Counted from the stretch's first letter, positions 23,074 to 34,408 are shown. The stretch is 64,000 nucleotides of DNA from Okapia johnstoni (GCA_024291935.2 CM044311.1:17383001-17447000); one strand, 5' to 3'. Program-made: numbers and translations. Notes: generated by a model from the letters alone, not told the origin.

Positions 23074-23300
23074 TGGGCTTCCCAGGTGGTGCAGTGGTAA
23101 AGAATCTGCCTGCCAGTGAAGGAGTCACAGGAGATGCAGGTTAGATCTCCGGGTTGAAAAGATCCTCTGGAAAAGGAAATGACAACCCACTCCAGTATTC
23201 TTGCCTGGAAAATTTCATGGAAAGAGAAGCCTGGCAGGCAAGCCACAGTCCATGAAGTCACAAACAATGTGATGCAACTGAGCATGTATGCATGTAATAT
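23074..23300 (+). mobile_element. Bov-tA SINE
   Basis: Sense copy from 'gtgtgggcttcccaggtgg' to about 'gcatgtatgcatgtaa'. The B box is lost ('ggttagatctcc'). There is a small insertion near 'ggcaggcaagccacag'. It lies 26 bases upstream of an independent BovB insertion. Confidence 0.9.
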
Positions 23301-23326
23301 ATATAATCTCAGGTATGATTATTTTG

Positions 23327-23989
23327 ACATGTGACAGACTTTATTTTCTTGGGCTCCAAAATCACTGTAGATGGTGACTGCACCCATGAAACTGAAAGAT
23401 GCTTGTTCTTTGGAAGAAAAGCTATGACCAAACTAGATAGCATATTACAAAGCAAAGATGTTACTTTGCCAACAAAGGTCCATCTAGTCAAAGCTATGGT
23501 TTTTCCAGTAGTCGTGTATGGATGTAAGAGTTGAAGGTCCATCTAGTCAAAGCTATGGTTTTTCCAGTAGTCGTGTATGGATGTAAGAGTTGGAACATAA
23601 AAAAACTGAGTGCCGAAGAATTGATGTTTTTGAACTGTGGTGTTGGAGAAGAGTCTTGAGAGTCCCTTGGACTGCAAGGAGATCAAACCAGTTAATCCTA
23701 AGGGAAATCAACCCTGAATATTCATTGAAAAGACTGGTGCTGAAGCTCCAATACTTTGGCCACCTGATGCAAAGAAATGACTCATTGGAAAAGACCCTGA
23801 TACTGGGAAAGATTGAAGGCAAGAGGAGAAGGGGATGACAGAGGTTGAGGTGGTTGGATGGCACCACCGACTCAACGGACATGAGTTTGAGAAAGCTCTG
23901 GGAGTTGGTGATGGACAGGGAAGCCTGGCGTGCTGCAGTCCATGGGATCGCAAAGAGGCGGACATGACTGAGAGACTGAACAGAACTGA
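23327..23989 (+). mobile_element. BovB LINE, 5'-truncated, with target duplication and internal duplication
   Basis: Runs from the segment after the RT domain to the 3' tail ('gagagactgaacagaactga'). ATGATTATTTTG occurs exactly at 23315-23326 and 23990-24001, a 12-bp target duplication. An exact 59-bp tandem duplication (23475-23533 and 23534-23592) breaks the frame. The diagnostic site is 'cctgaatattcattga'. Confidence 0.96.
23475..23592 (+). repeat. Exact 59-bp tandem duplication inside BovB
   Basis: The block from 'aaggtccatctagtcaaagc' to 'gatgtaagagttg' is present twice, back to back, without a difference. Other BovB copies here have it once. As 59 is not a multiple of three, it shifts the frame. 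Confidence 0.95.
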
Positions 23990-24001
23990 ATGATTATTTT
24001 G

Positions 24002-24529
24002 TATTATTGGCCCATTTCACAGATGGGGTCTGTGACCCAGAACAATACAGTAGCTTTTCAAGACCTCAAAGTAAGGTAAGAGCAAAGATGGGCCAGTAGT
24101 CTCTCACAGTAACCCTAACTGCACAAAGAAGTCATTTTATCATTTTCCCAATCTTGTTGTTTGTCAAAATAAAAATGGCTTCTGAAAATGTAACATGCAG
24201 TGTAGCCCTACAACATTTCTGATATGTTTCAGTAAACTGAATTTAATTCCAAAAATAGCAGAGAGGAAATTTCATCTAAATAAAAAGTGATTGGCTTCGA
24301 GAAATGTAAAAAGACTATGCATACATAATTTTTAAAAGCAAATTCACATGCAGAGATTTAAAAACCTTGTCACAATTGGCATATAATTTATGTTTCATAT
24401 TAAATATATCTGTATCTACCTCTCTATCTGTAATTCAGATATTGGGAGACAAGCAAAGACATTCTTGCCCTTCACTGTTTTGTAAGTTTCCACATAATAT
24501 AACCTTTGTTTACTATGCTTCATCATATC
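24002..24529. other. Unrecognised sequence
   Basis: No gene or repeat recognised. Confidence 0.45.
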
Positions 24530-24690
24530 ACATTGTTTTGAATCGTTATACCGATCCTAGTAAATATTATTTATATTTTACATATGGGGATATGAAGTGC
24601 AGGGAGACCACATGCTCTACCCAAAATAGCAGCGGAAATTAAACAGCCAGATCTGAAATTCAAGCCTAGTACACAGGATACTTGGTCAGG
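24530..24690 (-). mobile_element. MIR SINE relic
   Basis: The order 'tattttacatatggggatat', 'gggagaccacatgctctacc', 'aaacagccagatctgaaatt', 'caagcc' fits an antisense MIR core with its head-proximal part. Confidence 0.5.
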
Positions 24691-25299
24691 CTATTCATTT
24701 ATATTTTGGAGGAAACAGCTGATAAGAAACCTGCATCAAATGACTAACTAGATTAGGTAACCTCAAGAATTTAGTCCATGTCTGAAAATCTTGGCCTGCA
24801 GACCTTGTGCATAACTGGAGTCATCAAGACAGTCTGAGAGGTTCTTAAGCCTCTATCTATCAATGCATATGGAATACATCATAGCAAAACTGGCATTCAA
24901 ATGAAAACTTTGATATAGCAAAGCCTTACTTACTCAAGATAGTCAATCTTCTATGACACTGGGAAACAATTTCCCTATAACGTTACTTCTATAATAATCA
25001 GAATATACTTTCACGATGGCATTGTTTGGAAAGTATCTACAGTTATTTATGAGCTCTGGATTTGAGAAACATAATATGGAAAATAAAATCTATCAAAATC
25101 ATGTCAAATTTTTTCTTGTTTATATCTTTTCAAAGTCTTAAATGGATAAAGCCTGATAGACAAGATTTTCTTAAAATAAAAAGCTTGGATCCTCTGAACC
25201 AGATCTTAACATTTTAGACTATCAGCTAAAAGACATCTGAAGATTTCATAAGCAACTCACTAGTCCAACTTACCATGTAAACAATTGTAAAAGGTATGC
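24691..25299. other. Unrecognised AT-rich sequence
   Basis: Nothing identifiable. Confidence 0.45.
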
Positions 25300-25466
25300 T
25301 GCTGCTGCTAAGTCGCTTCAGTCGTGTCCGACCCTGTGCGACCCCATAGACGGCAGCCCACCAGACTCCCCCATCCCTGGGATTCTCCAGGCAAGAACAC
25401 TGGAGTGGGTTGCCATTGCCTTCTCCAATGCGTGAAAGTGAAAAGTGAAAGTGAAGTCGCTCATGG
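25300..25466 (-). mobile_element. Bov-A2-type SINE, first unit plus linker
   Basis: Begins with (GCT)n 'gctgctgctgctaagtcgct', runs through one complete monomer, then the linker 'gtgaaagtgaagtcgctca'. The second monomer is missing: sequence changes after 'gtcgctca'. It is thus half of the dimer seen complete at 1166-1437. Confidence 0.9.
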
Positions 25467-25999
25467 AGTTTCTAAATAAGCTTCCAAAGTTATCCATTAA
25501 TGTATAGTCAAAAGAGAACTTAAAAAAAACTTAATAGATCTATTCAAAATATCAAATAATCAAAAAAGAAATGGCTTTGATTTAAGGAACTATTTTGGAT
25601 TCAATAACAGGCAAGTTCTATTCTCTAAAATAGATTAAATTGGAGGGTAGTATATGCTCAAATGGTATAGAGAATCATTTGTTATTCTAGCATATTCTTT
25701 CTCAGTTTGTTGGTTAATAGTCAAATTAATATTTAATCATTGAGAAGAGTGTTTATGTATAATTGCTATACATCACCTTGGTTGTAAGTCACTGAGTAAT
25801 TCATTGTTAAAACTCACTTACTTACATTTACCATAAGTCATTATAGGAAAAGAATGTGGAATTTTTTATTTTGAGCCCAGTAGGTAGAATTTATTCCTGC
25901 TCATTGAGAGTGATTTGTGGGTTTATCTTAAATTGGTTTGTAACATAAATTAAGGGTTTTTATTTGTGATTTTTGTTATTATTAAATTTAACAGCAGAA
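25467..25999. other. Unrecognised AT-rich sequence
   Basis: No repeat or coding motif recognised. Confidence 0.45.
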
Positions 26000-26010
26000 T
26001 CACCAGTAAA

Positions 26011-26228
26011 GGGAGTCCCTGGTGGCTCAGATGGTAAAGAATCTGACTGCAATGCAGGAGACCTGAGTTTAATCCTTGGGTCTGGAAGATCCACTGGAGA
26101 AGGGAATGGCACCCCACTACAGTAATCTTGCCTGGAGAATTCCACTGGCAGGGGAGTGGAACACAGTCCATGGGGCCTACAGTCCATGGGGTTGCAAACA
26201 ATCAGACATGACTGAGTGGCTAACATTT
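26011..26228 (+). mobile_element. Bov-tA SINE
   Basis: Sense copy from 'gggagtccctggtggctcag' to 'gagtggctaacatttt'. 'cagtccatgggg' occurs twice (about 26164 and 26181), a small duplication in the tail. The flanks 'tcaccagtaaa' (26000-26010) and 'tcaccagaaaa' (26229-26239) are a probable target duplication with one mismatch. Confidence 0.92.
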
Positions 26229-26372
26229 TCACCAGAAAAAAGCATCACTTGAATGAACAAATGTAATAAAATAAAACTGGTATAACTTACTACTTAAAGT
26301 ATAATTTAACAACAACAGCTTTTGAGTTTGAGTGCAACTCAAAATGAAATATTTATCCACTCATAACTTAAG

Positions 26373-26822
26373 CGACGCTATGGTTTTTCCAGTAGTCATA
26401 TATGTATGTGCGAGTTGGACTACAAAGAAAGCTGAGCACAGAAGAATTGCTGCTTTTGAACTGTGGTGTTGTAGAAGACTCTTGAGAGTCCCTTGGACTG
26501 CAAGGAGATCAAACCAGTCAATCCTGAAGGAAATCAGACCTGAATATTCATTGGAAGAACTGATGCTGAAGCTGAAACTCCAATACTTTGGCCACCTGAT
26601 GTGAAGAACTGACTTACTGGAAAAGACCCTGATGCCAGGAAAGATTGAAGGCAGGAGAAGAAGGGGATGATAGAAAAAGAGATGATTGGATGGCATCACT
26701 GACTTGATAGACATGAGTCTGAGCAGGCTCCAGGAGTTGGTGATGGACAAGGAGGCCTGGCGTGCTGCGGTCTGTGGAGTTGCAAATAGTCAGACATGAC
26801 AGAGCGACTGAACTGAACTGAA
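26373..26822 (+). mobile_element. BovB LINE 3' end
   Basis: About 450 bases from 'gctatggtttttccagtagt' to 'gcgactgaactgaactgaa'. It carries the 'cctgaatattcattgg' site and stops in all frames. 5'-truncated at a different point from its neighbours. Confidence 0.95.
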
Positions 26823-27221
26823 GTGGTGCTCTCTTATATAAATTGTGCTATGAGTCAAGGTATTTATTGTTATCATATATTTTTAAATTTTATAATGTGT
26901 TTTCTTCTTTGTGTATTTTCATTGTTAAAGTTTTATTTCAAAAATAAACCTAAGTATAGGGACTCACCATGGCCCCATGATGAACTGAAGAAAAAGTTAT
27001 GGCACTTGGTATTTCAAAAGTCTTTTCATGATCTTAAACTTTAAAAATCACTGTTTATTAAATTATTGGAGTCTAAAGTATCAGACACAACCGATTTGAT
27101 CTTGCATATTACAAGGATGTTCTATAAATTTAATTTTCTTCATGTGGTAATCAACTCACCTCCTACTTAATAATATTTTAAAGCTTCCTTAGACACTTTG
27201 AGAATTAGTAACATTTTAAGG
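26823..27221. other. Unrecognised AT-rich sequence
   Basis: Nothing identifiable. Confidence 0.45.
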
Positions 27222-27456
27222 TATGTGCGTGCATGTGTGCTCAGTCGCCGCAGTCGTGTCTGACTCTTTGCAAGCCCATGGACTGCAGCCAGCTAGGCTC
27301 CTCTGTGCATGGGATTCTCCAGCCAAAAAAATACTGAAATGGGTTGCTATGCCCTCCCCAGGGGATCTTCCCAACCCAGGGATCAAAACGGGGTCTCTTA
27401 ATGTCTCCTGCATTGGCAGGTAGGTTCTTTACCACTAGTGCCACCTGGGAAGCCCA
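27222..27456 (-). mobile_element. Bov-tA SINE
   Basis: Antisense full-length copy from 'gtgtgctcagtcgccgcagt' to 'gtgccacctgggaagccca'. It has an A-run insertion ('agccaaaaaaatactg') in the body and a slightly longer head with 'ctcttaatgtctcctgcatt'. B box decayed. Confidence 0.92.
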
Positions 27457-28399
27457 ACTTTTCAAAGTATATAAATTTAATCTAGCAGCTAGCATGTGTC
27501 ACTACCAAAGTTAAAGCAATCACTCTCATTTTCCTGAAAGATGGAAAAATTAGAAATCGAATCTTTGAAATCCTAGTCAGGATATATCCATGTTAATGAT
27601 TCTCAGTGCTACTCTCGTATCCTACCTACTTTTATGCTGTTAAGTCTATATTATCTAGGTGGGCCATGAGAAATGAAAATAGTGAAGAGAAGTTTTAGTG
27701 GAAAAGCTCCAACATTTGAGAAGAGGAGGAAGGTGAAGAGGAAAGCCAGAAGTCTATCTTAGAAAAATTCTCATAAACTTCATAATTTTACCCATATACA
27801 TAGCTGAAACCCATATACTGATTATTTTAATTTTGCAGAATAATGGTATTAATTGCTAAGTTCTTCTTGAGAGTTCACTGCAAAATATCCATAATATGAA
27901 TTTTTAGAATTCCTTTCTACTTGCTGAAGTCTCGTGTCAGCACCAGCTGCAAAGATTCATGATTATTTGTATAAGGGAACTCTCTGAATTGACTTAACAG
28001 CATTTGATAGAGTAATAATTGCTATATTTGTTCATTGTCTTTTGTAGTGATAGGAGATAGGACAGGCTGGGCTAAGTCACAGAGCAAAGACAGCTACTTG
28101 ACTTAAAAATGACCTTTTACATTACCCGTTCCTAAGGCTCTTATTAGTTGGTGTTTGAACCATCCTTGAAACAACTTAAAGATAGACGCGTTCATTAGTC
28201 AATAAAAATAAAGAAAATTATTCCACAGCAAGTTAACTCGAACATCATATACAAAAAGAAAAAAAAATAGGCGTCTTATACAAAATAGAAGCCTTACGAG
28301 GCCTCTCATGTAACACCTAGAGGTAATTCTGCTTTGAAGTTGGATTGGGTCTCTTTGGGGACTATAATTGTTTTTAATTTTTAAATCAAATTTTTAAAA
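27457..28399. other. Unrecognised AT-rich sequence
   Basis: About 0.9 kb without recognised repeats or frames. Confidence 0.45.
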
Positions 28400-29030
28400 A
28401 TAGATTATGCGCTCTTGTTTACATTTCTACTGAAGTAAAATATGCCACAGAAAAGTACACATAACCTAAATATAAGGATCAATATTTAATATATTTTACA
28501 AACTGACCACATCCATGAAACCAGCACCAGATGAAGAAAGTCCTAGGCAGGCCCATTGAATTCTGTTCCAGTCATTGCCTCTCCAAGGTAATCACTATTC
28601 TAACTTCTAATAAAGATTTTGCCTATTTTGCATAAGTAAAATCATAGAGTATGTACTTTTCATGTCTGGATTTTGTCACCCAAATTTGCGTTACTGCTTA
28701 AATTCTAGGCAGTTCATTCTCTTGCTTTGTAGATTCCATTGTGTGACCAGACTATGGATTGCTTGCCATGCTGCTGTTGATGATCATTTGGAGTTTCTGC
28801 TTTGGAGCTATTTCAAACAATGCTGCTATTAAGATACTAGTGCATGTCTTTTGGGAAAAAGCTGTTTCTGGAATTGCAGGTCACTGGATTTGGCTTTGTT
28901 CAACTTTGGTAGATACTCCCAAATCATTTTCCACGTTCCCACCAGTATTGTGTAAGATTTCTGGTTGTTTCACTTTCTGTCTAATACACGTTAGTGTCTA
29001 TGCTTTTCTTTTTGAGACATAATAGTTTTC
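28400..29030 (-). mobile_element. Old L1 LINE 3' region
   Basis: Antisense L1 3' region, blocks in order: 'tgaccacatccatgaaacca', 'ccaaggtaatcactattcta', 'ttttgcctattttgcataag', 'gctatttcaaacaatgctgc', 'agtgcatgtcttttggg', 'tcaactttggtagatactcc', 'ttcccaccagtattgtgtaa'. Diverged copy. An 87-codon frame across it (28759-29022) is chance. Confidence 0.7.
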
Positions 29031-29207
29031 CAACTATTATTTTTCATGCATTTTCTAAACATATACACACTAAACTGTTTTTATAACTGCATCCATTTTA
29101 ACTGATGGATTTAGCATAGTAATGTTTTAAACTCTTCTGATTCCTATTCAAATCCCATTTTGATATTGATTCTTACTCCACAGTTTTTTGTTGTTGTTGT
29201 TTTCCCT

Positions 29208-29367
29208 GATGGTGTGCATGCATGCATGTAAGTTGCTTCTGTCTGACTCTGCAACCCTGTGGACTGTAGCCCACCAGGCTTCTCTGTCCGTGGTATTCTC
29301 CAGACAAGAATACTAGAGTGGGTTGCCATGTCCTCTTACAGGGGACCTTCCCAACCCAGAGTTCAAA
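29208..29367 (-). mobile_element. Bov-tA SINE, head missing
   Basis: Antisense tail and body ('gcatgcatgtaagttgcttc' to 'cttcccaacccagagttcaa'). The sequence changes inside the B-box region, so most of the tRNA head is lost. A (TTG)n run precedes it at about 29187-29200. Confidence 0.88.
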
Positions 29368-29409
29368 ACATATTAAAGAAATACATAAAATGTTATATAA
29401 AATATATAA

Positions 29410-29948
29410 ACATCAAAGAGAAAACATAGTTATGCAACAAACAATCCTTTTAAAATCATCAACAGTGTCAATTTCCTTATTCATATCTAAGTCTGCTATT
29501 GCAGATGGAACTCTTCCTAATAAGTAGAGGATCAATCCATTTCCAGTGGGAGTTACTTTGTCTCTGAACTTGAATTTCAAATGCATTAAAAAATGCCCAA
29601 TTTCAGGCCCATTTGTAAACTCTAAAGCTGAGTTCATCAACATACATCAAAAATTCATTTTGGATCTTTTCATGTATAATTATTGTATTTGTTCCAGCAA
29701 GAACACAAAACTTGTGAGATAGCATTTTTGGTGTCTTTCAAGTGGAATTCAAAACACTCGTGACTTCTTCTAAAACATATCTTGTGAATAGAAGAGCTGG
29801 ATTCTGGACTCAGATCTGCTAATTTAGCATTTTCCCACTTATTTGGCCAAATAAACCTCTCTTCACAGAGCACCTGTAAAGACTGACCGGACCTATTTCC
29901 TACAAACAAGAGTTTAGAAAACATCATTCTAATTCTAAATCCAATCAA
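29410..29948 (-). pseudogene. Possible degenerate coding remnant, unidentified
   Basis: Three open stretches in different minus frames follow each other: 29670-29948 (92 codons), a shorter one across about 29610-29720 and 29413-29643 (76 codons). Together they could be a frame broken by small indels, as in a processed pseudogene. No domain or known protein is recognised, and AT-rich chance frames are a real alternative. Confidence 0.15.
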
Positions 29949-30414
29949 CTCTCCATTACCCTACAGATGTCCTAAACAAGCTATGATTAAACTATATTTA
30001 AAATGCTACAGAAATTCAAGCTATCAAAATTAAATTAGTCTCAATATTTCACTCTGCAAAGTGAAGGACACAGTTAAAAGGATTACTTCAAAAATGTCCA
30101 TATTTAAACATCTTTAGCTATTTTTATTCCAAACATTGACTTTCATAATTTGATTCAGAAGTCACTAGTTCATTTATGTGTAATTCATGAAGATTTAAAA
30201 AAAATTCATCTCCTCAAAATTACATCTCTATTTCCTTAGCCATTAGAGTCAGATGCTTGGCTGGCAGCCAAGACTAATATGCATCTTTACAAATGTATAC
30301 ACGATGGGAAGGAGATGATAGTTCATGTTGTAATCTTAGAAATATAGTGTCAGGAAACAAGTTCATGGTAGAACATACATGAGCACAAACGCCTGACTTA
30401 CATGCATATTTTTC
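29949..30414. other. Unrecognised AT-rich sequence
   Basis: Nothing identifiable. Confidence 0.45.
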
Positions 30415-30690
30415 CATAATAATGACAACTAACACTCATGTAGAGTAGACTGGATGCCATGTAGTATTTTAAGTGCTTTCCATTTAACAATTTATTGAAT
30501 ATCTCCAAGGCATGAGGTAGGTTCTATTATTGTTGCTCTTTGAGAGGTTAAAAATAAAAACAACAACTACAAAAAAACAAGGTACCAAATACTAAGTAAC
30601 TTGACGAAGGCTGCAGTAGTAGATTCTAGTTTGAACACAAGCCATTTGAAGCTAGACTCCGCTCTCATCCAAGCCAACTTCAGGAAGTTA
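30415..30690 (-). mobile_element. MIR SINE relic
   Basis: 'tattttaagtgctttccatt', 'ggcatgaggtaggttctatt', 'aagtaacttgacgaaggctg', 'agtagattctagtttgaaca' follow the antisense MIR order. Nearly full length but split by an A-rich expansion near 30550-30580. Confidence 0.6.
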
Positions 30691-30841
30691 ATTCATGCCT
30701 TTCCAGATAGTATTAGTCTCTTCCTTTTCAGGATTCGAATAGATGTTTTCCTCCCTTTCTCCCTCCCTTTCTGTCTCAGTTGTAAGTGTATTTTTTGGAG
30801 AGACTAACCAATTTATTTGGAAGTATTTAGCCTTGGCATTA

Positions 30842-30968
30842 GGAAATGGTTACCCACTCCAACATTCTTGCCTGGGAAATCCCATGGACAGAGAAGCCTG
30901 GCAGGCTACAGTCTATGGGGTCTCAGAGTTGGATGCGACTGAGTAAACACACACACACACCACACAGG
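30842..30968 (+). mobile_element. Bov-tA SINE, 5'-truncated, with target duplication
   Basis: Only the BovB-like half is present ('ggaaatggttacccactcca' onward), ending in a (CA)n tail. CTTGGCATTA at 30832-30841 and 30969-30978 is a perfect 10-bp target duplication, so the truncation occurred at insertion, not later. Confidence 0.92.
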
Positions 30969-30978
30969 CTTGGCATTA

Positions 30979-31898
30979 CCTTTCATTTAATCCCTCATAA
31001 AATCCATGAGATAATTATCAGGACTAGAAAGCACTCCTTCATCCTCTCAATGTGTAGAGGGGTATTTCTGCATGGTGAGCTCAGCAGAGCTGACAAACGC
31101 ATACAGAAAGGACCCATGAATGGTTCTTCAATTTCCTCAACTATTTCCTCTGTTGCATAGACAAAACGAACAATACGTTTAGGTAACAGCTCTCTTATAG
31201 GTAACTTAACATGGCTTTTTCTGGATGGCTTTGCACTGTTGTAGACAAGTTACTTATTCATAGTCTAAGCATTCATTTTTGTGGTGGGGGGGAGGAAATA
31301 ACCATGACTAAACATTCAAGAAACAGAAAAAGAGCAAATTATCATATCCAAGCCTGATGCGTCAACATTTCAAGGTCATTTCTTTGGCTTCTGAGGACCC
31401 CAGGAAAGGAAGAGGGCATATCCTCCCTTCCTGTGAAGGGTGGTCCATTCCATTAATCTTTGCAGTTAAACCCATAGGGAGCCTTGGTATCACCTGGCAT
31501 CCTGCTCCAAGTGAAGGTTTTGGTCTGCTCAGCAATTTCTCAGGGGTAGGGGTGGGGTCTCCCCAGGGTCACATAGCTTCAGATTGTGGCTTTTTTTTAA
31601 AGCAATTGATGCTCACTCTCCTTACTTTGGGGCCTTCCTATTTCTATGAAATGTGTTCTCAAAGAGGCTAGGGCAGATATTTTCAAAAACCGTAGCTTCT
31701 CACTAATTTCCAGGAAATCAAGTACACTTTATCTTAAATGTTGAGAAGAAAAACTGCTTATCTTTATTCCAAAAGTACGTCCAGAGATGGAACTTACTGG
31801 CATTCTGACAAAGAACACTGTGAAAAAGAAAATGTAATTGTCTTAAGTGTGGAGAAGAAATAGCTGCTGTTTCAGCTTTCATAGTAAATGCTCAAATC
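30979..31898. other. Unrecognised sequence
   Basis: Slightly GC-richer around 31380-31580, with a 104-codon plus frame (31357-31671) of no recognisable content. G-run near 31283-31291. Confidence 0.45.
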
Positions 31899-31916
31899 AA
31901 AAGATTTAGTATGAAA

Positions 31917-32029
31917 AAGGAGGGGATATGTGTATACCTATGGCTGATTCATGTTGAGGTTTGACAGAAACAGCAAATTCTGTAAAGCAATTATCCTTCA
32001 ATAAAAAATAAATTAATTTAAAAAAAGAG
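31917..32029 (+). mobile_element. L1 LINE 3' tail, very short insertion with 18-bp target duplication
   Basis: About 110 bases of ruminant-type L1 3' UTR: 'ggctgattcatgttgagg', 'gtaaagcaattatccttcaa', then an A-rich tail. AAAAGATTTAGTATGAAA occurs exactly at 31899-31916 and 32030-32047. The complete duplication indicates recent, extremely 5'-truncated retrotransposition. Confidence 0.92.
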
Positions 32030-32242
32030 AAAAGATTTAGTATGAAACCTATTGCCTCAGCATGAAAAAAGAAACACATACACATTTCATATGTGATCAT
32101 ACATTCACTATGTACATGGTGTCAAGGCTCAGATTAAATATATTCAGTTACAAAATTCCATTCTTTTGTGGGTGATAGTAGTGCTTGGCTTTGTTTTTCT
32201 ATTATTGTCTTTATTTGTTTATTTTTCCTTGGGAGCCAATGT

Positions 32243-32440
32243 CTACTGAGTGCTTTCCCTGCCCTGGGCACTTGACCTGGATTTCTCATTAAATTCTCCC
32301 AGCATTGCTGAGCTAGGTATCAATGTCACTATCCTTACTACAGATGAAAGAACAGTTTAGGAGGCTGAACAATGTGTTCAAAGGCACATAACCGGTCCCG
32401 CCCTCATTCAAGTTCAGAATCCATCATTTTGTCACCATGT
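32243..32440 (-). mobile_element. MIR SINE relic
   Basis: Antisense MIR order: 'actgagtgctttccctgccc', 'attaaattctcccagcattg', 'gagctaggtatcaatgtcac', 'ctacagatgaaagaacag', 'gttcaaaggcacataac'. Heavily substituted. Confidence 0.6.
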
Positions 32441-32822
32441 CCCGCTGTTCCCAAGATCTGGCTTGTGTTGGAACTTAACACTGCTTATCGTTTCTTTCCC
32501 CAGATACTCCCTGGAAGTTCAAGGTGTCATGCTGCTGTCTACTCCCCACTGATGCTGCCAGGTCAACCTTGTTGCTTCCACGGCTGGTGTTATTACCACA
32601 GCTGCAGCCGCCACCCTGGCAGCTGGTACTGAACCTCAGGGTGGAAAGAATGTTTTCCCTCTGAGTGATTTCTGCTCTATACTTAAGACTGCCCACAATC
32701 CCCACATGTCCCTCCAAGTAATAGGGTTTCTTCAATTTCACAATCACCATTCTCACCAAAAAAAAAACCGAAAGAAAAAAACATGACCAGCTTCTCAGGG
32801 CAAAAAGTCATAATATTGTTAT
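32441..32822. other. Unrecognised sequence
   Basis: No element recognised. A run of A at about 32757-32766. Overlapping short frames on both strands only. Confidence 0.45.
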
Positions 32823-32930
32823 TGAGTGCTGGCCATGTGATATTATTTCCCTTAATCTTCTCAGCTACTCTGCAAGTTACTCTACAGACTAGAAACAGAG
32901 GGTTAAGAAACAAGAGCAGAAATGGAAAGG
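32823..32930 (-). mobile_element. MIR fragment
   Basis: 'gagtgctggccatgtgatat', 'ttaatcttctcagctactct', 'acagactagaaacagagggt' resemble the middle of an antisense MIR. Confidence 0.4.
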
Positions 32931-33582
32931 AACTTAATTCCAGACTCAACCGAAGCACCTTTCCATTGACTGAAGCCTGATATTTCCGGCTGGGATGACA
33001 TTTTTCAGCTGCTGCTTCCTTCAAGGAGGACCTGCCTTCTCAGGGTTCCTGTCCATCTTATAAGTTGATACATACTCTTTTCTTCAGGTGTGTTCATTTT
33101 CATGTCTTAGGCGTCTCACTGAGCTCTCCTACAAAATGATTCTATAAAGACTATCCCTTAGTATAGAGGGCACTCTTGTGCATTGTACAAAATAAATAAT
33201 TACAGTAACTCTAGTATCATAGGCTATGATAAGACTACATTGTTCTAAAGTGGATTCCAGAATTTTCATGACTTTGCCAATGTAGTTATTAAAAGTAGGG
33301 AAAGGCCTCTGTTGTTGAGCCTGGGCTTACCAATCACCTTTCCGATCTGCAATTTGACTTCACAGAAACCTTAATCAGAAGGGAAGTAGCCCAGTAGTAA
33401 ATGGGAGCACTTCAGTTCCTGAAGTTCTAGAACATCAATTAATTTCACAGTATCTTCACACATTTTGCCAAATCTGTACATCACGTTTTATTATATATTT
33501 AATATATCATTATAAACTCTATCTCACATTTTTAAGTTACATAATTTATGGGAAAAAACAACAAAAACTTTGGACAACTACC
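32931..33582. other. Unrecognised sequence
   Basis: Nothing identifiable. Confidence 0.45.
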
Positions 33583-34408
33583 TCAGTTCAGCTCAGTTCA
33601 GTCACTCAGTGGCGTCCGACTCTTCGCAGCCCCATGAACTGCAGCACGCCAGGCTTCCCTGTCCATCACCAACTCCCGGAGTCCATCCAAACTCATGTCC
33701 ATTGAGTCCTTCCAATGAACACCCAGGACTGATCTCCTTTAGGATGGACTGGATGGGTCTCCTTGCAGTCCAAGGGACTCTCAAGAGTCTTCTCTAACAC
33801 CACAGTTCAAAAGCATCAATTCTTTGGTGCTCAGCTTTCTCTATAGTCCAACTCTCACATCCATACGTGACCACTGGAAAATCCATAGCTTTGACTAGAC
33901 AGACCTTTGTTGGCAAAGTAATGTCTCTGATTTTTAATATGCTGTCTAGGTTGGTCATAACTTTCCTCCCAAGGAGTAAGCATCTTTTAATTTCATGGCT
34001 GAAATCACCATCAGCAGTGATTTTGGAGCCCAGAAAAGTAAAGTCTTACACTGTTTCCAGTTTGCCCATCTATCTGCCATGAAGTGATGGGGCCAGATGC
34101 CATGATCTTAGTTTTCTGAACGTTGAGCTTTAAGCCAACTTTTTCACTCTGCTCTTTCACTTTCATCAAGAGGCTCTTTAGTTCTTCTTCGCTTTCTGCC
34201 ATAAGGGTGGTGTCATCTGCATATCTGAGGTTATTGATATTTCTCCCGGCAATCTTGATTCCAGCTTGTGCTTCCTCCAGCCCAGCATTTCTCATGATGT
34301 ACTCTGCATATAAGTTAAATAAGCAGGGTGACAATATACAGCCTTGACATACTCCTTTCCCTATTTGGAACCAGTCTGTTGTTTCATGTCCAGTTCTAAC
34401 TGTTGCTT
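33583..34408 (-). mobile_element. BovB LINE with internal deletion
   Basis: Antisense 3' BovB from 'tcagttcagctcagttcagt' to the RT-region block 'catgtccagttctaactgtt'. About 160 bases present in sister copies (compare 37740-37870) are missing after 'attgagtc' near 33708. It carries the 'aacacccaggactg' diagnostic site. Confidence 0.95.
34011..34408 (-). pseudogene. BovB RT domain fragment with YADD box
   Basis: The minus frame retains part of motif B (LSPCLFNLY), the YADD catalytic box and the EEELKSLLMKVK helix after it. The frame is lost near 34060, after the segment equivalent to 'ITSWQIDG'. The N-terminal half of RT and the endonuclease are absent. Confidence 0.9.

Noticed and set aside
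28759..29022. 87-codon plus frame with hydrophobic start as a small membrane protein
   Set aside because: The sequence is antisense L1 3' region; similar frames appear in many L1 copies.
32372..33024. Overlapping 86- to 113-codon frames on both strands as exons
   Set aside because: No conserved domain and no convincing splice sites; partly MIR sequence.
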